The notes under the pieces: model-generated
What the model was told of the DNA's origin: nothing
Database searches by the model: none
The model's input: the letters and a program-made list of their open reading frames with translations, nothing else
Position numbers and translations under genes: made by a program
Shown: positions 1-9,174 of the stretch, in pieces
How the letters are laid out: every line of letters starts with the position of its first letter
Numbering within the stretch: position 1 is the stretch's first letter
Source of the DNA: Phialocephala subalpina
Taxonomy: Eukaryota > Ascomycota > Leotiomycetes > Helotiales > Mollisiaceae
Reading direction: 5' to 3'
DNA: 58,492 nt
Assembly: GCA_900073065.1 (NCBI GenBank)
Contig: FJOG01000004.1
Location: 83,446 to 141,937, forward strand

Positions 1-854
1 CTCAAAAAAAAAACTTCGTTTGTAAAGGATCAAAAACAAAAACCCTCACCCATAGTCCCCTATAAAGCGAGCTAAGAATAGGGTTTTGTACCCCATAGTT
101 TTTTGGCGAGTATCCTAAGATGGATAGATTAATTCGATGCGTTCGCTATGATGAATATCGGAGCTGCGATGGCAGACCGCATCTTGCTGGGAGTTGGAGG
201 AAAGGCGAGCAGAGTAAAAGTCCTAGATGAAATGCCTGGCTCGATGGGAGATGCGGCAGATGAACATGAAGAATCGGACGATTGGGACTTGGAGCACGGA
301 AACAACCGGATCTGAAGCGAAACTATGGATGCGATGACTGGGTAGAGCCAAAGAAGGAGAATGAATCATGCAATGGTCTGAATAGCATTCTGGCGCCTGT
401 TGAACGGTTGCTGATGAGCCAAAAATGAAGTGGGCAATGCCTCCTCCTATTTAGCCGAGGAAGTTAGCCGGGCTCGTAGCGAGCCTCAATATCGACTTTG
501 GCATAATAGAGGATTGCACGCAACAAATGATTTCTCGCATTTTCGTTCAGAGTATATTAGAGGCCCGCAAGGTCCGTGCTGCTTCTTGTGACCAGTCAAG
601 TGGTTGAGTTCTATCACGACATTCCATTCTCAGTGCTATCTAAGAATTGTCGAGCGAAGTCATGACTGTCAAACCTGGACACAACAAGAAGCTTTCAAAG
701 ACAATGGATTTGATTACTCAACGTCTCAGAAGGAGACTCTATCTACAAAGTCAAAGAAGTGCCAGAAATATCGAGAGAATGTTGTGATAATATGCTATTC
801 TTATCCTGTCTAATCCACCTCAAATGTCCCCAAAAGTAGCAAGAACATTCTTCC
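1..854. other. Unassigned left end
   Basis: No gene is recognised here. Reading frames are short and lack recognisable motifs. The right part probably holds the 3' end of the minus-strand gene that stops at 855. A gene whose body lies outside the window cannot be excluded. Confidence 0.5.
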
Positions 855-2645
855 TTACAAAACCAAATTTAGCAGCGGAACATGCTGCTGGCTGCAGTGC
901 ATGTCCCTCTCACCAAATGCGCCGGCCTTCCAGGGGCGTGGAAGCGTGAACTTGAACGCTCTCGCGGGCTCAGAAAACTGACAAGCTATGACGTCCTTCA
1001 CGTTGGCGTGCCAGAGCGGCGCAAGCGCTTCAGGAGTCAACTTTGGCGATTCCTTGGCGAAGTTCCAAGCGTCCAGGTCGTTGAAGATGATATCGAAAGT
1101 GATCTCGTAAGGACCGGCATTCTTAGAACGGATATCTTTAGCGATGGAGGTGACCGGGGTTTTGCCACGTTGCAGGATGACTTTTTTCGCGGCAATGTCA
1201 TTGTGACAGTTTGTGGCTGGAACCTTGGGATCTGGCTTGATCAGGTCAAATCCAAAAGATGGATTGCGTATGGCGGTGCTTGATTCAAGGCCAACTTGCA
1301 TCACGAACCAGGGAAAGAGCGCTAATGGATCTTCAACAGGTAGGAGATGGTATATGTTGAAGCAGCTGACTGGACCAAGAGGGATTTCCAAGGGGGTGAC
1401 TGGCATGGCATAGTTACCCGTGGTTGAAATCTGCCCTTCATATGGAGCATGGACACAGAAGACCCTTCCGGAATTCGCGATCTGGGTGGCCAGAATTTGA
1501 TTCTCGGCTTGGATCTCGCCGAGCAAAAAGATCTCCTTCCCCACAGACGTGTCTACCTCTAGCGGGCCCATTGTACCATCCTTTCCATAGGCCTTGAGGG
1601 CAATGTCGAACTTTTCGTTGGCAAACTTGATGTGCAGGAATTCCTTGAGACGTTTCTGGAAATCATCGATCTGTGATATCAAAACCGGGTCACGGAAACT
1701 GCCTAGCCAGATAGAGCGGAAACCCAAGACCTTCGCTCCTTCGAGCTTCACTGTGTAGGGGTTGGAAACATGGAAGCCCGCTCCGGAAGCGCCTGCAGAG
1801 CGTTCGCCAGTTTGCTGGTAGGATGAAGTCGTCAGATCCAGGACGCCTCCAGGCCCAGCATGCAAGTCAGTCCGCGGATTTTCGTAGAGTGAATGAGCCG
1901 CTAGCGATTGAGGCGAACACTTGGATGTCGACTGGAGGGGCAGAATATCGAATCGATCATCCCAGATGGTTGCGAGAGCCTCTTTCGACTTTGGCCAGGA
2001 GCATTGGGCGCCACATTCCATGACCTTGCCCATATGATATGCCGTACCCCAGTTTGTGACACCGTTGGCAATTGCGTATGCCGCATATGGAGATGGATCA
2101 TAAGCACGACCGGCAATGATGATATCGAAGTCTGGTACTTTGGCCATGACATCCATGAAGGGTTCCTGTCCCATTTGAGCTACAATCTCAACAGCCAAAT
2201 CGATTTCCGTTGCGGTCAACTCGGGCACCGCACCACAAGGTGTGATGACGCCCTGTTTCAAAGCCTTGTGAACCACAGACTTGGGAACACTCGCATAGAT
2301 CTTGGCCAATTTCAAACTGTAACCTTTCTCCACACAGTAATCCTGCACAATGCCAACAAACTCGTCCACGTGGCTGTTGGATCCGTCTCCACCGGCAGAA
2401 CTAATGATGAGTTTGACCTTGTGGTGGAAAACTGCGTCGAGAACGTTGCCGAAATCTCGGACGTGTGCTTCATGAGGACAAGTTCCTTCTCCAAGGGCGA
2501 GTTTCTGGGGACCACTGTCGGTAGATCCAGCATCGATGATGATGGCGGAAGCCCCAAGTTGGATGCCTTTGTACAATTTGTCCACCTCGTAACCATACCC
2601 CATCATGCCGACTGGCGTAACAATCTTTACTGGCTTGATAGTCAT
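855..2645 (-). CDS. AtuA/DUF1446 family protein fused to DUF4387
   Basis: One uninterrupted frame of 596 aa. Residues about 5-460 match the acyclic-terpene-utilisation AtuA (DUF1446) family: a glycine-rich start (TPVGMMGYGYEVDKL), DAGSTDSGP, and the typical AGRAYDPSPYAAYA segment. Residues about 490-595 match DUF4387 (RSKNAGPYEITFDIIF near the start, GERDMHCSQQHVPLL near the end). In bacteria these two parts are usually separate adjacent genes; here they form one polypeptide. The family is linked to catabolism of branched or terpenoid acids, but the reaction is not known to me, so the substrate is open. There is no signal peptide, so it is probably soluble. It lies next to a Zn2Cys6 regulator, a cyclase, a D-lactate dehydrogenase and an MFS transporter, which suggests a catabolic cluster. 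The start ATG at 2645 is followed directly by conserved sequence. Confidence 0.85.
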   Translation of the reverse strand: MTIKPVKIVTPVGMMGYGYEVDKLYKGIQLGASAIIIDAGSTDSGPQKLALGEGTCPHEAHVRDFGNVLDAVFHHKVKLIISSAGGDGSNSHVDEFVGIVQDYCVEKGYSLKLAKIYASVPKSVVHKALKQGVITPCGAVPELTATEIDLAVEIVAQMGQEPFMDVMAKVPDFDIIIAGRAYDPSPYAAYAIANGVTNWGTAYHMGKVMECGAQCSWPKSKEALATIWDDRFDILPLQSTSKCSPQSLAAHSLYENPRTDLHAGPGGVLDLTTSSYQQTGERSAGASGAGFHVSNPYTVKLEGAKVLGFRSIWLGSFRDPVLISQIDDFQKRLKEFLHIKFANEKFDIALKAYGKDGTMGPLEVDTSVGKEIFLLGEIQAENQILATQIANSGRVFCVHAPYEGQISTTGNYAMPVTPLEIPLGPVSCFNIYHLLPVEDPLALFPWFVMQVGLESSTAIRNPSFGFDLIKPDPKVPATNCHNDIAAKKVILQRGKTPVTSIAKDIRSKNAGPYEITFDIIFNDLDAWNFAKESPKLTPEALAPLWHANVKDVIACQFSEPARAFKFTLPRPWKAGAFGERDMHCSQQHVPLLNLVL

Positions 2646-3432
2646 GATGAATGAGAATTTGGGAGGTGGTTATTTTTTTCTAGTTTAATGATGTGGGTTG
2701 CGCTCCTTGCTGATGTATCAAGTGGATGGATGAAATAGAGAATCTAAACAAATACTACACAGACGGTTGGAATACCAATTGTTTTATCTAACTTATCAAC
2801 ATACATACCACTTCAACCCCGCACGAGGCTGATAAAAGTTCTCCAGGTTGAGAAGCCTGCTCCGGAGAACAATCCGATTTTCTTGCAGGATTCCGATCGT
2901 GGGACGGTGAAAATGGCCAAGCATTCCGAGAATCTAGCAAAGTTTTCGGAGTACTTATTCCGAAACACTCCGCGGAACTCAACGCTCGTACAAGGGTTCA
3001 GCTGGAAGTTTGTATGCACAAACATAGACCGAAAAGTCAGACAAGTTACAGAAAGAAAGATTTTGACAGTTGAGGTGGTAGGCAAGGACGAAAAATATTT
3101 TTCTTTTTAGGTCATATTATTTAACACTTGTTCTATTCAAGATCGGACCTATGCAATAAATCACGCAGCGTAACAAGAACATCATGTTTTGAAGGCTTCG
3201 TATTGCGAGAAGTTATAACAATAGATTGTCCTTCAATGATATTGGCTTTATAAAGGTCCTAGTTGTGCTGGAACATCAGACTTCTTGATTGACATAATAG
3301 AACCAAAACTTTTGGGGGCGTACGCGTGAGTATACATGGATCAGCATCATCAATGACTTGTCCCTCCCATCAATTGAATTTTCGGATACCAACTTGCATT
3401 ATCTGCTCCCTATTCCTATCACCCATACCGTG
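2646..3432. other. Intergenic region upstream of the AtuA-like gene
   Basis: This 787-base stretch lies between the start of the AtuA-like gene and the stop of the minus-strand regulator, so it should contain the promoter of the former and the 3' UTR of the latter. No protein-like frame is seen. It is rich in CGG/CCG triplets between 2860 and 2995, including CGG-N8-CCG at 2863-2876 and the palindrome annotated separately. Confidence 0.55.
2944..2965. promoter_or_regulatory. Candidate Zn2Cys6 operator (CGG-N10-CCG palindrome)
   Basis: Two perfect 7-base inverted arms (TTTCGGA and TCCGAAA) are separated by 8 bases and contain CGG-N10-CCG at 2947-2962, about 300 bases upstream of the AtuA-like start codon. 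Dimeric Zn2Cys6 factors commonly bind inverted CGG triplets at a fixed spacing, and such a factor is encoded next door. That this site is bound by it is inference. Confidence 0.4.
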
Positions 3433-5109
3433 CTAGAGAAGTCCCATGATATCATCCCAGTTGAGTCCATCAACGTCGAACAAACCTTCCGCGTTTTCAA
3501 TATTCATCAAAGCAGGAAAAAAAGCACCCTCGGGATCTGCGTAAGTCGGACCGTCGTTAGGGCCAGCTCCTACATGTTCCTTCATAATACGTATCGCATC
3601 GTAAACCAGCGAGGCTGCCATTCGAGAGCGAATAGCGGGGGTGTGCTTTCTGTCTCGGAGACCTAATAATTGTTGCAAGTGCCTGCTCCAGCGTTGCGCA
3701 TGGTCGTCTTCGATCTTCACAGCAGACGCTAGAGTTCGACTAGCTAACATAATTTGATCAAATATTACCTTTGGCTCTGTTGCGTAGGAAGATGACACAA
3801 TCTTCAAGAGTGTCAGGGCACTGTACAGGACGGATCGAGCCAGGTGGAATGGGCATCGAGAAAGATTCTTTTCCGAGGCCAGGAGAATCAGAGCAGCTGC
3901 ATCCTTAGTGGCTTGGTAAAACCATTCAATGACATCGGGAGAGCGTGGGACGTCATCATGTAGAATGAATGACCAGAGGTGAAGCCTCGAAGTCAAGAAT
4001 GAGACTTCTACGACCTGATTCATTTCTGGGAAGTGTCTGTTTCGAAGAGACTCAAGCTCGGCACTAAAGAACCTAACCATATCGATTCGAGTGGGGGGAT
4101 CCAGGAGTCCAGAGAGGTTCTGAGCGTTCGCTCCGATAGTGGTGGTGAATTGGGCCGTAAGCCGGGCTATACGACAGAGGGAGACTAGGGATGGAGAGAG
4201 CCCCGGAGTCTCCAGGGCTTGAAGGAAGGTGTAATCCGCATGGATTGTGAGCGGAACTCCAAGGCGTCCCGTTTGCATCTGATTCACTACGTAACAAGCC
4301 ATCCAGGTAGTCTTTCTCGTGTTGTCGTCCACTTCCAGAACCTCTCTTCGCGAACTAAACTCTTGTGACAAGCTTGGCTTGTGAAGGCCGATCTGCAGAC
4401 CGATCTGAGTAGCCATGCCGCAATACAAGAAAGACGGGTCACTGAGAGTCGAGTAAAATGGAAATGGCCACATGCAAAGAGTGAGGAGGGCCTGGACCAC
4501 TTCTATCGAGCGAGGCGGGTTGACTGCGAGTTGACCAACCAGTCCTTGGATACCTGGCTGAAGCTCCAACATGGTACTCGTAGAAGATGCCACGGCGCAG
4601 ATAACCCAGAACAGAAGTGGGCACTTTTCGTAGATCGCCTCAGGAGACGTGGGAATGGAAAGGTCGAGATAGGGATGGCATTGAATCAAAAAGACTCGGA
4701 AAGCTTCCGTCACCTGAGCTGCCGTCAGATGTACGTTGGCAAGTGATTTGTCCTGCAAACAGGATCCGCATGACGGTGCAGTTGGAAGAACCCAGCTCTG
4801 CTGTTGCGGCGGTTGAGACGTCTGGGTGGTGGGGGGAGGTCTAGAGGGGTTGGAAGAGGGAGTATTATTGTTCTCCGCGACTTTCTCACTTGCGGATGCC
4901 GCCGCCGCCGCAGCAGCATTTCGTCGCAGAAGTGTGACTTCGGCTTCGAGTTCCACCAGCCGCCGGCTCTTGCTGACGCGCTGGAACTCTCGATCGAGCA
5001 CACATGGCGTTTTGATGGCCTGACACCGGGTGCAAGGTTCGGGTGCCTTGACATCAGAATCACAGCGAAGCTTGGACTGTCGACACCGCGCACACGCTTT
5101 CGCCTTCAT
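3433..5109 (-). CDS. Zn2Cys6 fungal transcription factor
   Basis: 558 aa if translation starts at 5109. The frame is open to 5391, but the upstream part reads like 5' UTR, and the ATG at 5109 sits five codons before the first zinc ligand. The binuclear cluster is at residues 6-36 (Cys 6, 9, 16, 26, 29, 36). A leucine-zipper-like linker (about 48-60), an alanine run and a Ser/Pro/Gln-rich spacer follow. The middle homology region has the usual fungal pattern (GMATQIGLQIGLHKPS, then RKTTWMACYVVNQ). No intron is needed. It lies between the AtuA-like gene and the cyclase and may regulate the cluster. Parts of its 5' region and coding region recur, rearranged, at 17909-18015. Confidence 0.88.
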   Translation of the reverse strand: MKAKACARCRQSKLRCDSDVKAPEPCTRCQAIKTPCVLDREFQRVSKSRRLVELEAEVTLLRRNAAAAAAASASEKVAENNNTPSSNPSRPPPTTQTSQPPQQQSWVLPTAPSCGSCLQDKSLANVHLTAAQVTEAFRVFLIQCHPYLDLSIPTSPEAIYEKCPLLFWVICAVASSTSTMLELQPGIQGLVGQLAVNPPRSIEVVQALLTLCMWPFPFYSTLSDPSFLYCGMATQIGLQIGLHKPSLSQEFSSRREVLEVDDNTRKTTWMACYVVNQMQTGRLGVPLTIHADYTFLQALETPGLSPSLVSLCRIARLTAQFTTTIGANAQNLSGLLDPPTRIDMVRFFSAELESLRNRHFPEMNQVVEVSFLTSRLHLWSFILHDDVPRSPDVIEWFYQATKDAAALILLASEKNLSRCPFHLARSVLYSALTLLKIVSSSYATEPKVIFDQIMLASRTLASAVKIEDDHAQRWSRHLQQLLGLRDRKHTPAIRSRMAASLVYDAIRIMKEHVGAGPNDGPTYADPEGAFFPALMNIENAEGLFDVDGLNWDDIMGLL

Positions 5110-5517
5110 TTGGAGACGAGGGAGGAGTGCTCGGCGTGGTAGGTATGGCGAAAGAGGAGTGAAGGCTGTATGTAGAGAACAAGATACGAGATGAGAAGGG
5201 TGAAAAGAAAGATTCAGCTGACATAGCTCGTAACCGCACTGTAGTGCTCCGCTGGAGTTTCGAAAGACCGTTCCCCAGGTTAACCCCGCCCCCGCATCCC
5301 CAAATAGCTGCTCAGAACCCCGCTCCCACCAAAAATAACTCGCCATCAGAATGATTCCGATCCCGAATTCGCAATAATCAAACTCCTCCACACCACCCCA
5401 ACCATACTTGTACTTGTACGCCGCTGAGCTGTTGCATCAATGAATCAAAATGCAATTAAATCCATGCCATTACCACATTCACTACACTCACTGCACTCAC
5501 CCCTCGTATGATCGATC
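5110..5517. promoter_or_regulatory. Divergent promoter region, regulator/cyclase
   Basis: About 400 bases separate the regulator start (minus) from the cyclase start (plus), so both promoters share this stretch. It holds C-rich tracts (around 5277-5300) but no motif I can assign. The segment 5151-5225 is the part duplicated at 17941-18015. Confidence 0.5.
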
Positions 5518-6348
5518 ATGGAGACGCCGACGTCCACCATGAGTATCGTGGAAGCCGCTTCCCGGAAGAAACGCATCTTCGACTTGGCAGTGCCTTTAGA
5601 GAATGGAATGCCCTCTTCAGGTGCCCACCCTTCTTTCCAAATGGGCCTCATTCGCCGACATGGTGACCGAGAACGACCAGGCGCGAGAGGAGGAACCAGT
5701 GCCAACGAGCTTTTCACCACCGGTGCGCATGTTGGGACACACGTCGATGCCCTTGGTCACTGGGCAGTAAATGGACGCATCCACGGCGACCTGGATGCAA
5801 CTGAAGCCACGAAAGGTGGACGTTTCCGCCACCTAGGGGCTGACAAGATTGAGCCCATGGTTTGCAGGGGCGTGCTTCTGGACTTGCCTACTACGCTGGG
5901 CTTCGATCGACTCCCAGCCGGATATGGCATCACGGCGGAAGAATTACAACTCGCGCTCGGCGAGCGGTCTCTGGGTGTTGGTGATGTGGCATTGATTCGC
6001 ACTGGATGGCAGCAACTTTATCACGACGCTGCAGCCTTTCATGGAGGGGAGGACGGCGTGCCAGGTGTAACGGGACCAGCTGCGGAATGGCTTGCACAGC
6101 ATGGGGTACGGGCCGCGGGGAGTGATACCAATGCTTTTGATCAGATTGTTCGTGGCCCAAATTTCCTCGCAAGACCAGCTCATACGATATTACTCTACCG
6201 ATACGGCGTTCATATCATTGAGCTACTAGACTTGGAAGAACTTGCTGCTGAGGGGGTCAAGGAGTTTCTGTTTATACTTACACCATTGAAGCTTGTTGGT
6301 GCCACTGGATCACCAGTGCGCCCATTGGCTGTGATAGATGCTGTATGA
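5518..6348 (+). CDS. Cyclase family protein (KynB-like metal hydrolase)
   Basis: 276 aa, single exon. Belongs to the putative cyclase family (PF04199; kynurenine formamidase KynB and isatin hydrolase are relatives). The metal-binding HxGTHxD motif is intact as AHVGTHVDALGH, ligands His71, His75, Asp77 and His81. Other family features are FDLAVPLENGMP near the start, the GVLLDLP strand, LIRTGW, and a C-terminal block ending in LTPLKLVGATGSPVRPLAVI. The family hydrolyses amide or cyclic bonds using Mn or Zn; the actual substrate is unknown. It is divergent from the regulator and followed by the D-lactate dehydrogenase. No targeting signal, so probably cytosolic. Confidence 0.85.
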   Translation: METPTSTMSIVEAASRKKRIFDLAVPLENGMPSSGAHPSFQMGLIRRHGDRERPGARGGTSANELFTTGAHVGTHVDALGHWAVNGRIHGDLDATEATKGGRFRHLGADKIEPMVCRGVLLDLPTTLGFDRLPAGYGITAEELQLALGERSLGVGDVALIRTGWQQLYHDAAAFHGGEDGVPGVTGPAAEWLAQHGVRAAGSDTNAFDQIVRGPNFLARPAHTILLYRYGVHIIELLDLEELAAEGVKEFLFILTPLKLVGATGSPVRPLAVIDAV

Positions 6349-6945
6349 AAATGCTGAGAAACTTGAAATCATATGTTATTTTCCAGGTAGGACGTAAAGT
6401 CATGTATGCTTATGTGCAATGTCGAATTATATCACAATTGAATTGAGAACACTTAAACATTATCGGTGTATTCTGTCACTCTCCTGCTCAAAACATCCAA
6501 ATACTTAACAAAACCGCTGGGGACCGCGGTCTTGGAAAAGCGCTCTCCTGGTTTAACCCTGAATCTATTCTAGTGATAAATACCATGTCTGTTTACTATT
6601 CTGCAAGATTGAACATTACAAAGTGGCATATTTCATCGTCATATCGATCGAAAGGGTTACACGTACGTGCTCATTGCGAATTCGGGTTCGGGACAATTCT
6701 ATGTAAAAATGATCCCGATCTCGTACGGCCTTTGTAACGCCGGTATTAAGACAATTCATTTTTGAAGTATTGTATATTACGTCCTTCAAAAAAGCGATTT
6801 ACGTGTATGAACTTGTACCACGGATACACCTGCTTAACGAATCATTTAAAAGCGTCTTCCGATAGGGAGAGAGGATATTATCTTCTCCGTAGCTTCGTTC
6901 ATCCGTACTTCCAATACAGCCTCATAATTGGAAACCTTTTCCAAC
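6349..6945. other. Intergenic, promoter of D-lactate dehydrogenase
   Basis: About 600 bases with no protein-like frame. A CGG-N11-CCG element lies at 6726-6742, about 200 bases upstream of the next start. Nothing else is identifiable. Confidence 0.45.
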
Positions 6946-8769
6946 ATGTCAAGCAGGCACGTTACTCGCTCGACAGGTCTCCTGCGACAGACTTCCTTTC
7001 GGTCTCGAACACTATTCTTCTGGCAACGTAGTCCCAACTCAAGAAATTCCGCCTCGATCCATAGCTCAGCACGCCCATCCCAGGAAAGATTGAACAGTCC
7101 TCGCCCTGGGAGTTCTACTCAAAATCCCCCAAAAGAAAATCGGAGATATGAAATTGCGCGCCTATTGTCCTTATGTAAGTTATTGTTTGTCTCTACCACC
7201 ACGCATCGGCTAATGAGTTTTCTTCTAGCATCCCTCGTCTCGATTTTGACTTACTACCTCACGACAGAACCCACTCGAAAGCAACTGAGCAAGTCTACAA
7301 CTCCACTCTCTGCAGCCTCTAAGCCCAGGCACAATACGACGCCCACGAATCTACAGGCAGCATACACCGAGTTCTGCAATATTGTAGGACCAGGAAATGT
7401 GTCCACCCAGGATGCAGATCTTGATGGCCACGCCGGATCTGACTGGTCATCTTACGCAACTAAAGCAAAGGAAAAGCCATCCTTGATTGTCTATCCAGCT
7501 TCCACAAAAGAAGTCTCCGAGGTCATGAAAGTCTGTCATCGACGTACAATCCCGGTGACAGCATACTCAGGGGGTACAAGCTTGGAAGGACATTTTGCAT
7601 CTACGCGAGGAGGATTATGTATTGACTTCGCGAGAATGGATTATATAATTGCGCTTCACCCACGAGATCTCGACGTTGTGGTACAACCAGCAGTCCGCTG
7701 GGAAGACCTCAACGAGCAACTAGCTGAGAAAGGACTCTTCTTTCCTCCAGACCCAGGTCCGGGCGCCAAGATTGGAGGAATGGTTGGGACTGGCTGTTCG
7801 GGAACGAATTCATATCGATACGGAACTATGAGGGAATGGGTTATTTCCCTCACGGTCGTACTGGCTGACGGTACGATAATAAAAACACGGCAACGGCCTC
7901 GCAAATCGAGTGCTGGATACGATCTCACGAAAATGTTCATTGGAAGCGAAGGAACACTCGGTCTTGTCACAGAAGCAACCTTGAAAATCACCGTGCTGCC
8001 TAAGAATCAAAGAGTCGCCATAGCTACCTTTCCATCAATCCACAATGCGGCGGAGTGCGTAGGACTAGTCGTCAGTGAAGGCGTGCCGATATCTGGGATT
8101 GAGATTCTCGACAACGTACAGATGTGGTGTATCAACGAGAGCAAGAGCACAAGACGGACCTGGAAAGAGGCACCAACGCTCTTCTTCAAGTTCGCTGGTA
8201 CATCAATTAGTGTCCAAGAGCAGATCAGTATCGTGCAAAAGGCAGCAGAAAAGACGGGAAGTCAGTCTTTCGAGTTTGCCAGTAATGATGAAGAAGCGCA
8301 GGAGCTATGGAGTGCGCGCAAGGAAGCGCTCTGGAGTGTGATATCAATGAAACGAAAACCCGATGACCAAGTGTGGACTACCGACATCGCCGTACCCATC
8401 AGCAAATTACCTGACATCATCGAGCAAACCAAAGAAGATATCCGGAAAAGTGGGCTACTAGGAACGATCGTCGGGCACGTAGGCGATGGAAACTTTCATG
8501 CCTTTCTCCTTTTTAATAAATCAGAATACAAAATTGCCGAAGACCTGGTTCACCGTATGGTGAAGCGTGCTGTAGATATGGAAGGTACGGTGACGGGTGA
8601 GCATGGTGTTGGGCTGGTGAAACGAGATTACCTTGCTCGTGAGCTCGGCCAAGAGACAGTTGATGCTATGAGAAAGTTGAAGCAGGCTTTTGATCCACTT
8701 TGCCTGCTAAATTGCGACAAAGTCATCAGAATGGAAAATGTGGCTGGAGATGAGGTGTCTCCCCGGTAG
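6946..8769 (+). CDS. D-lactate dehydrogenase (cytochrome), mitochondrial
   Basis: FAD-linked oxidase of the DLD1 type, oxidising D-lactate to pyruvate with electrons passed to cytochrome c. About 589 aa after removal of one 54-nt intron at 7175-7228 (GTAAGT donor, CTAAT branch site, TTCTAG acceptor). The intron length is a multiple of three, so the frame stays open across it. The N-terminus is rich in Arg/Ser and lacks acidic residues, as in a mitochondrial presequence, followed by a hydrophobic stretch. The FAD_binding_4 domain shows SGGTSLEGH, DPGPGAKIGGMVGTGCSG and GSEGTLGLVTEATL. The C-terminal oxidase domain shows HVGDGNFHAFLL and TGEHGVGLVKRDYL. The start could be six codons earlier (6928). 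The related hydroxy-acid oxidases are hard to separate from DLD by motif alone. Confidence 0.88.
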   Translation: MSSRHVTRSTGLLRQTSFRSRTLFFWQRSPNSRNSASIHSSARPSQERLNSPRPGSSTQNPPKENRRYEIARLLSLCKLLFVSTTTHRLMSFLLASLVSILTYYLTTEPTRKQLSKSTTPLSAASKPRHNTTPTNLQAAYTEFCNIVGPGNVSTQDADLDGHAGSDWSSYATKAKEKPSLIVYPASTKEVSEVMKVCHRRTIPVTAYSGGTSLEGHFASTRGGLCIDFARMDYIIALHPRDLDVVVQPAVRWEDLNEQLAEKGLFFPPDPGPGAKIGGMVGTGCSGTNSYRYGTMREWVISLTVVLADGTIIKTRQRPRKSSAGYDLTKMFIGSEGTLGLVTEATLKITVLPKNQRVAIATFPSIHNAAECVGLVVSEGVPISGIEILDNVQMWCINESKSTRRTWKEAPTLFFKFAGTSISVQEQISIVQKAAEKTGSQSFEFASNDEEAQELWSARKEALWSVISMKRKPDDQVWTTDIAVPISKLPDIIEQTKEDIRKSGLLGTIVGHVGDGNFHAFLLFNKSEYKIAEDLVHRMVKRAVDMEGTVTGEHGVGLVKRDYLARELGQETVDAMRKLKQAFDPLCLLNCDKVIRMENVAGDEVSPR

Positions 8770-9174
8770 GTAGAAACTCGAGAAACTTCGAGGATTGACT
8801 CAGGGGAGCTTGGTGCATATGTTAGGTATTAGGTTTACGAGACGTAAGCCTGGAAATGTATTCCTCGTCTGTATTTTCCTCCAGATCTGAAAATGCCAGT
8901 GGCGCACTCCTTTTTCCAATCCTATCTGGCCACTGAATCATTTCTTCTCTGCCTGTTTTGCTTGTCACTTCGTATACCCTGTTTCAACGCAACATTCTTC
9001 ACCTCAAACTGAAATCATTGATATGAGCGCGAAGATTTTATTCACTGCATATGCAACTGTCTGATGGTCGATCTTCGATACCTTGTGGACTTGAGGATGC
9101 CAAGGAATAAGCCAAGCACCGCCTTCATTCTGAGGTCCCATAATCCTGAAGCAGAAATCGAGATAAGAACCCGC
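8770..9174. other. Convergent 3' intergenic region
   Basis: 405 bases between the stop of the D-lactate dehydrogenase (plus) and the stop of the MFS transporter (minus). It should hold both 3' UTRs and terminators. No gene is seen. Confidence 0.6.

Noticed and set aside
882..2654. Long plus-strand frames opposite the AtuA-like gene
   Set aside because: They are shadows of the strongly conserved minus-strand frame and show no domain motifs.
5110..5391. N-terminal extension of the first Zn2Cys6 factor
   Set aside because: The open frame continues upstream, but the zinc cluster normally lies near the N-terminus, and the extension has no conserved pattern.
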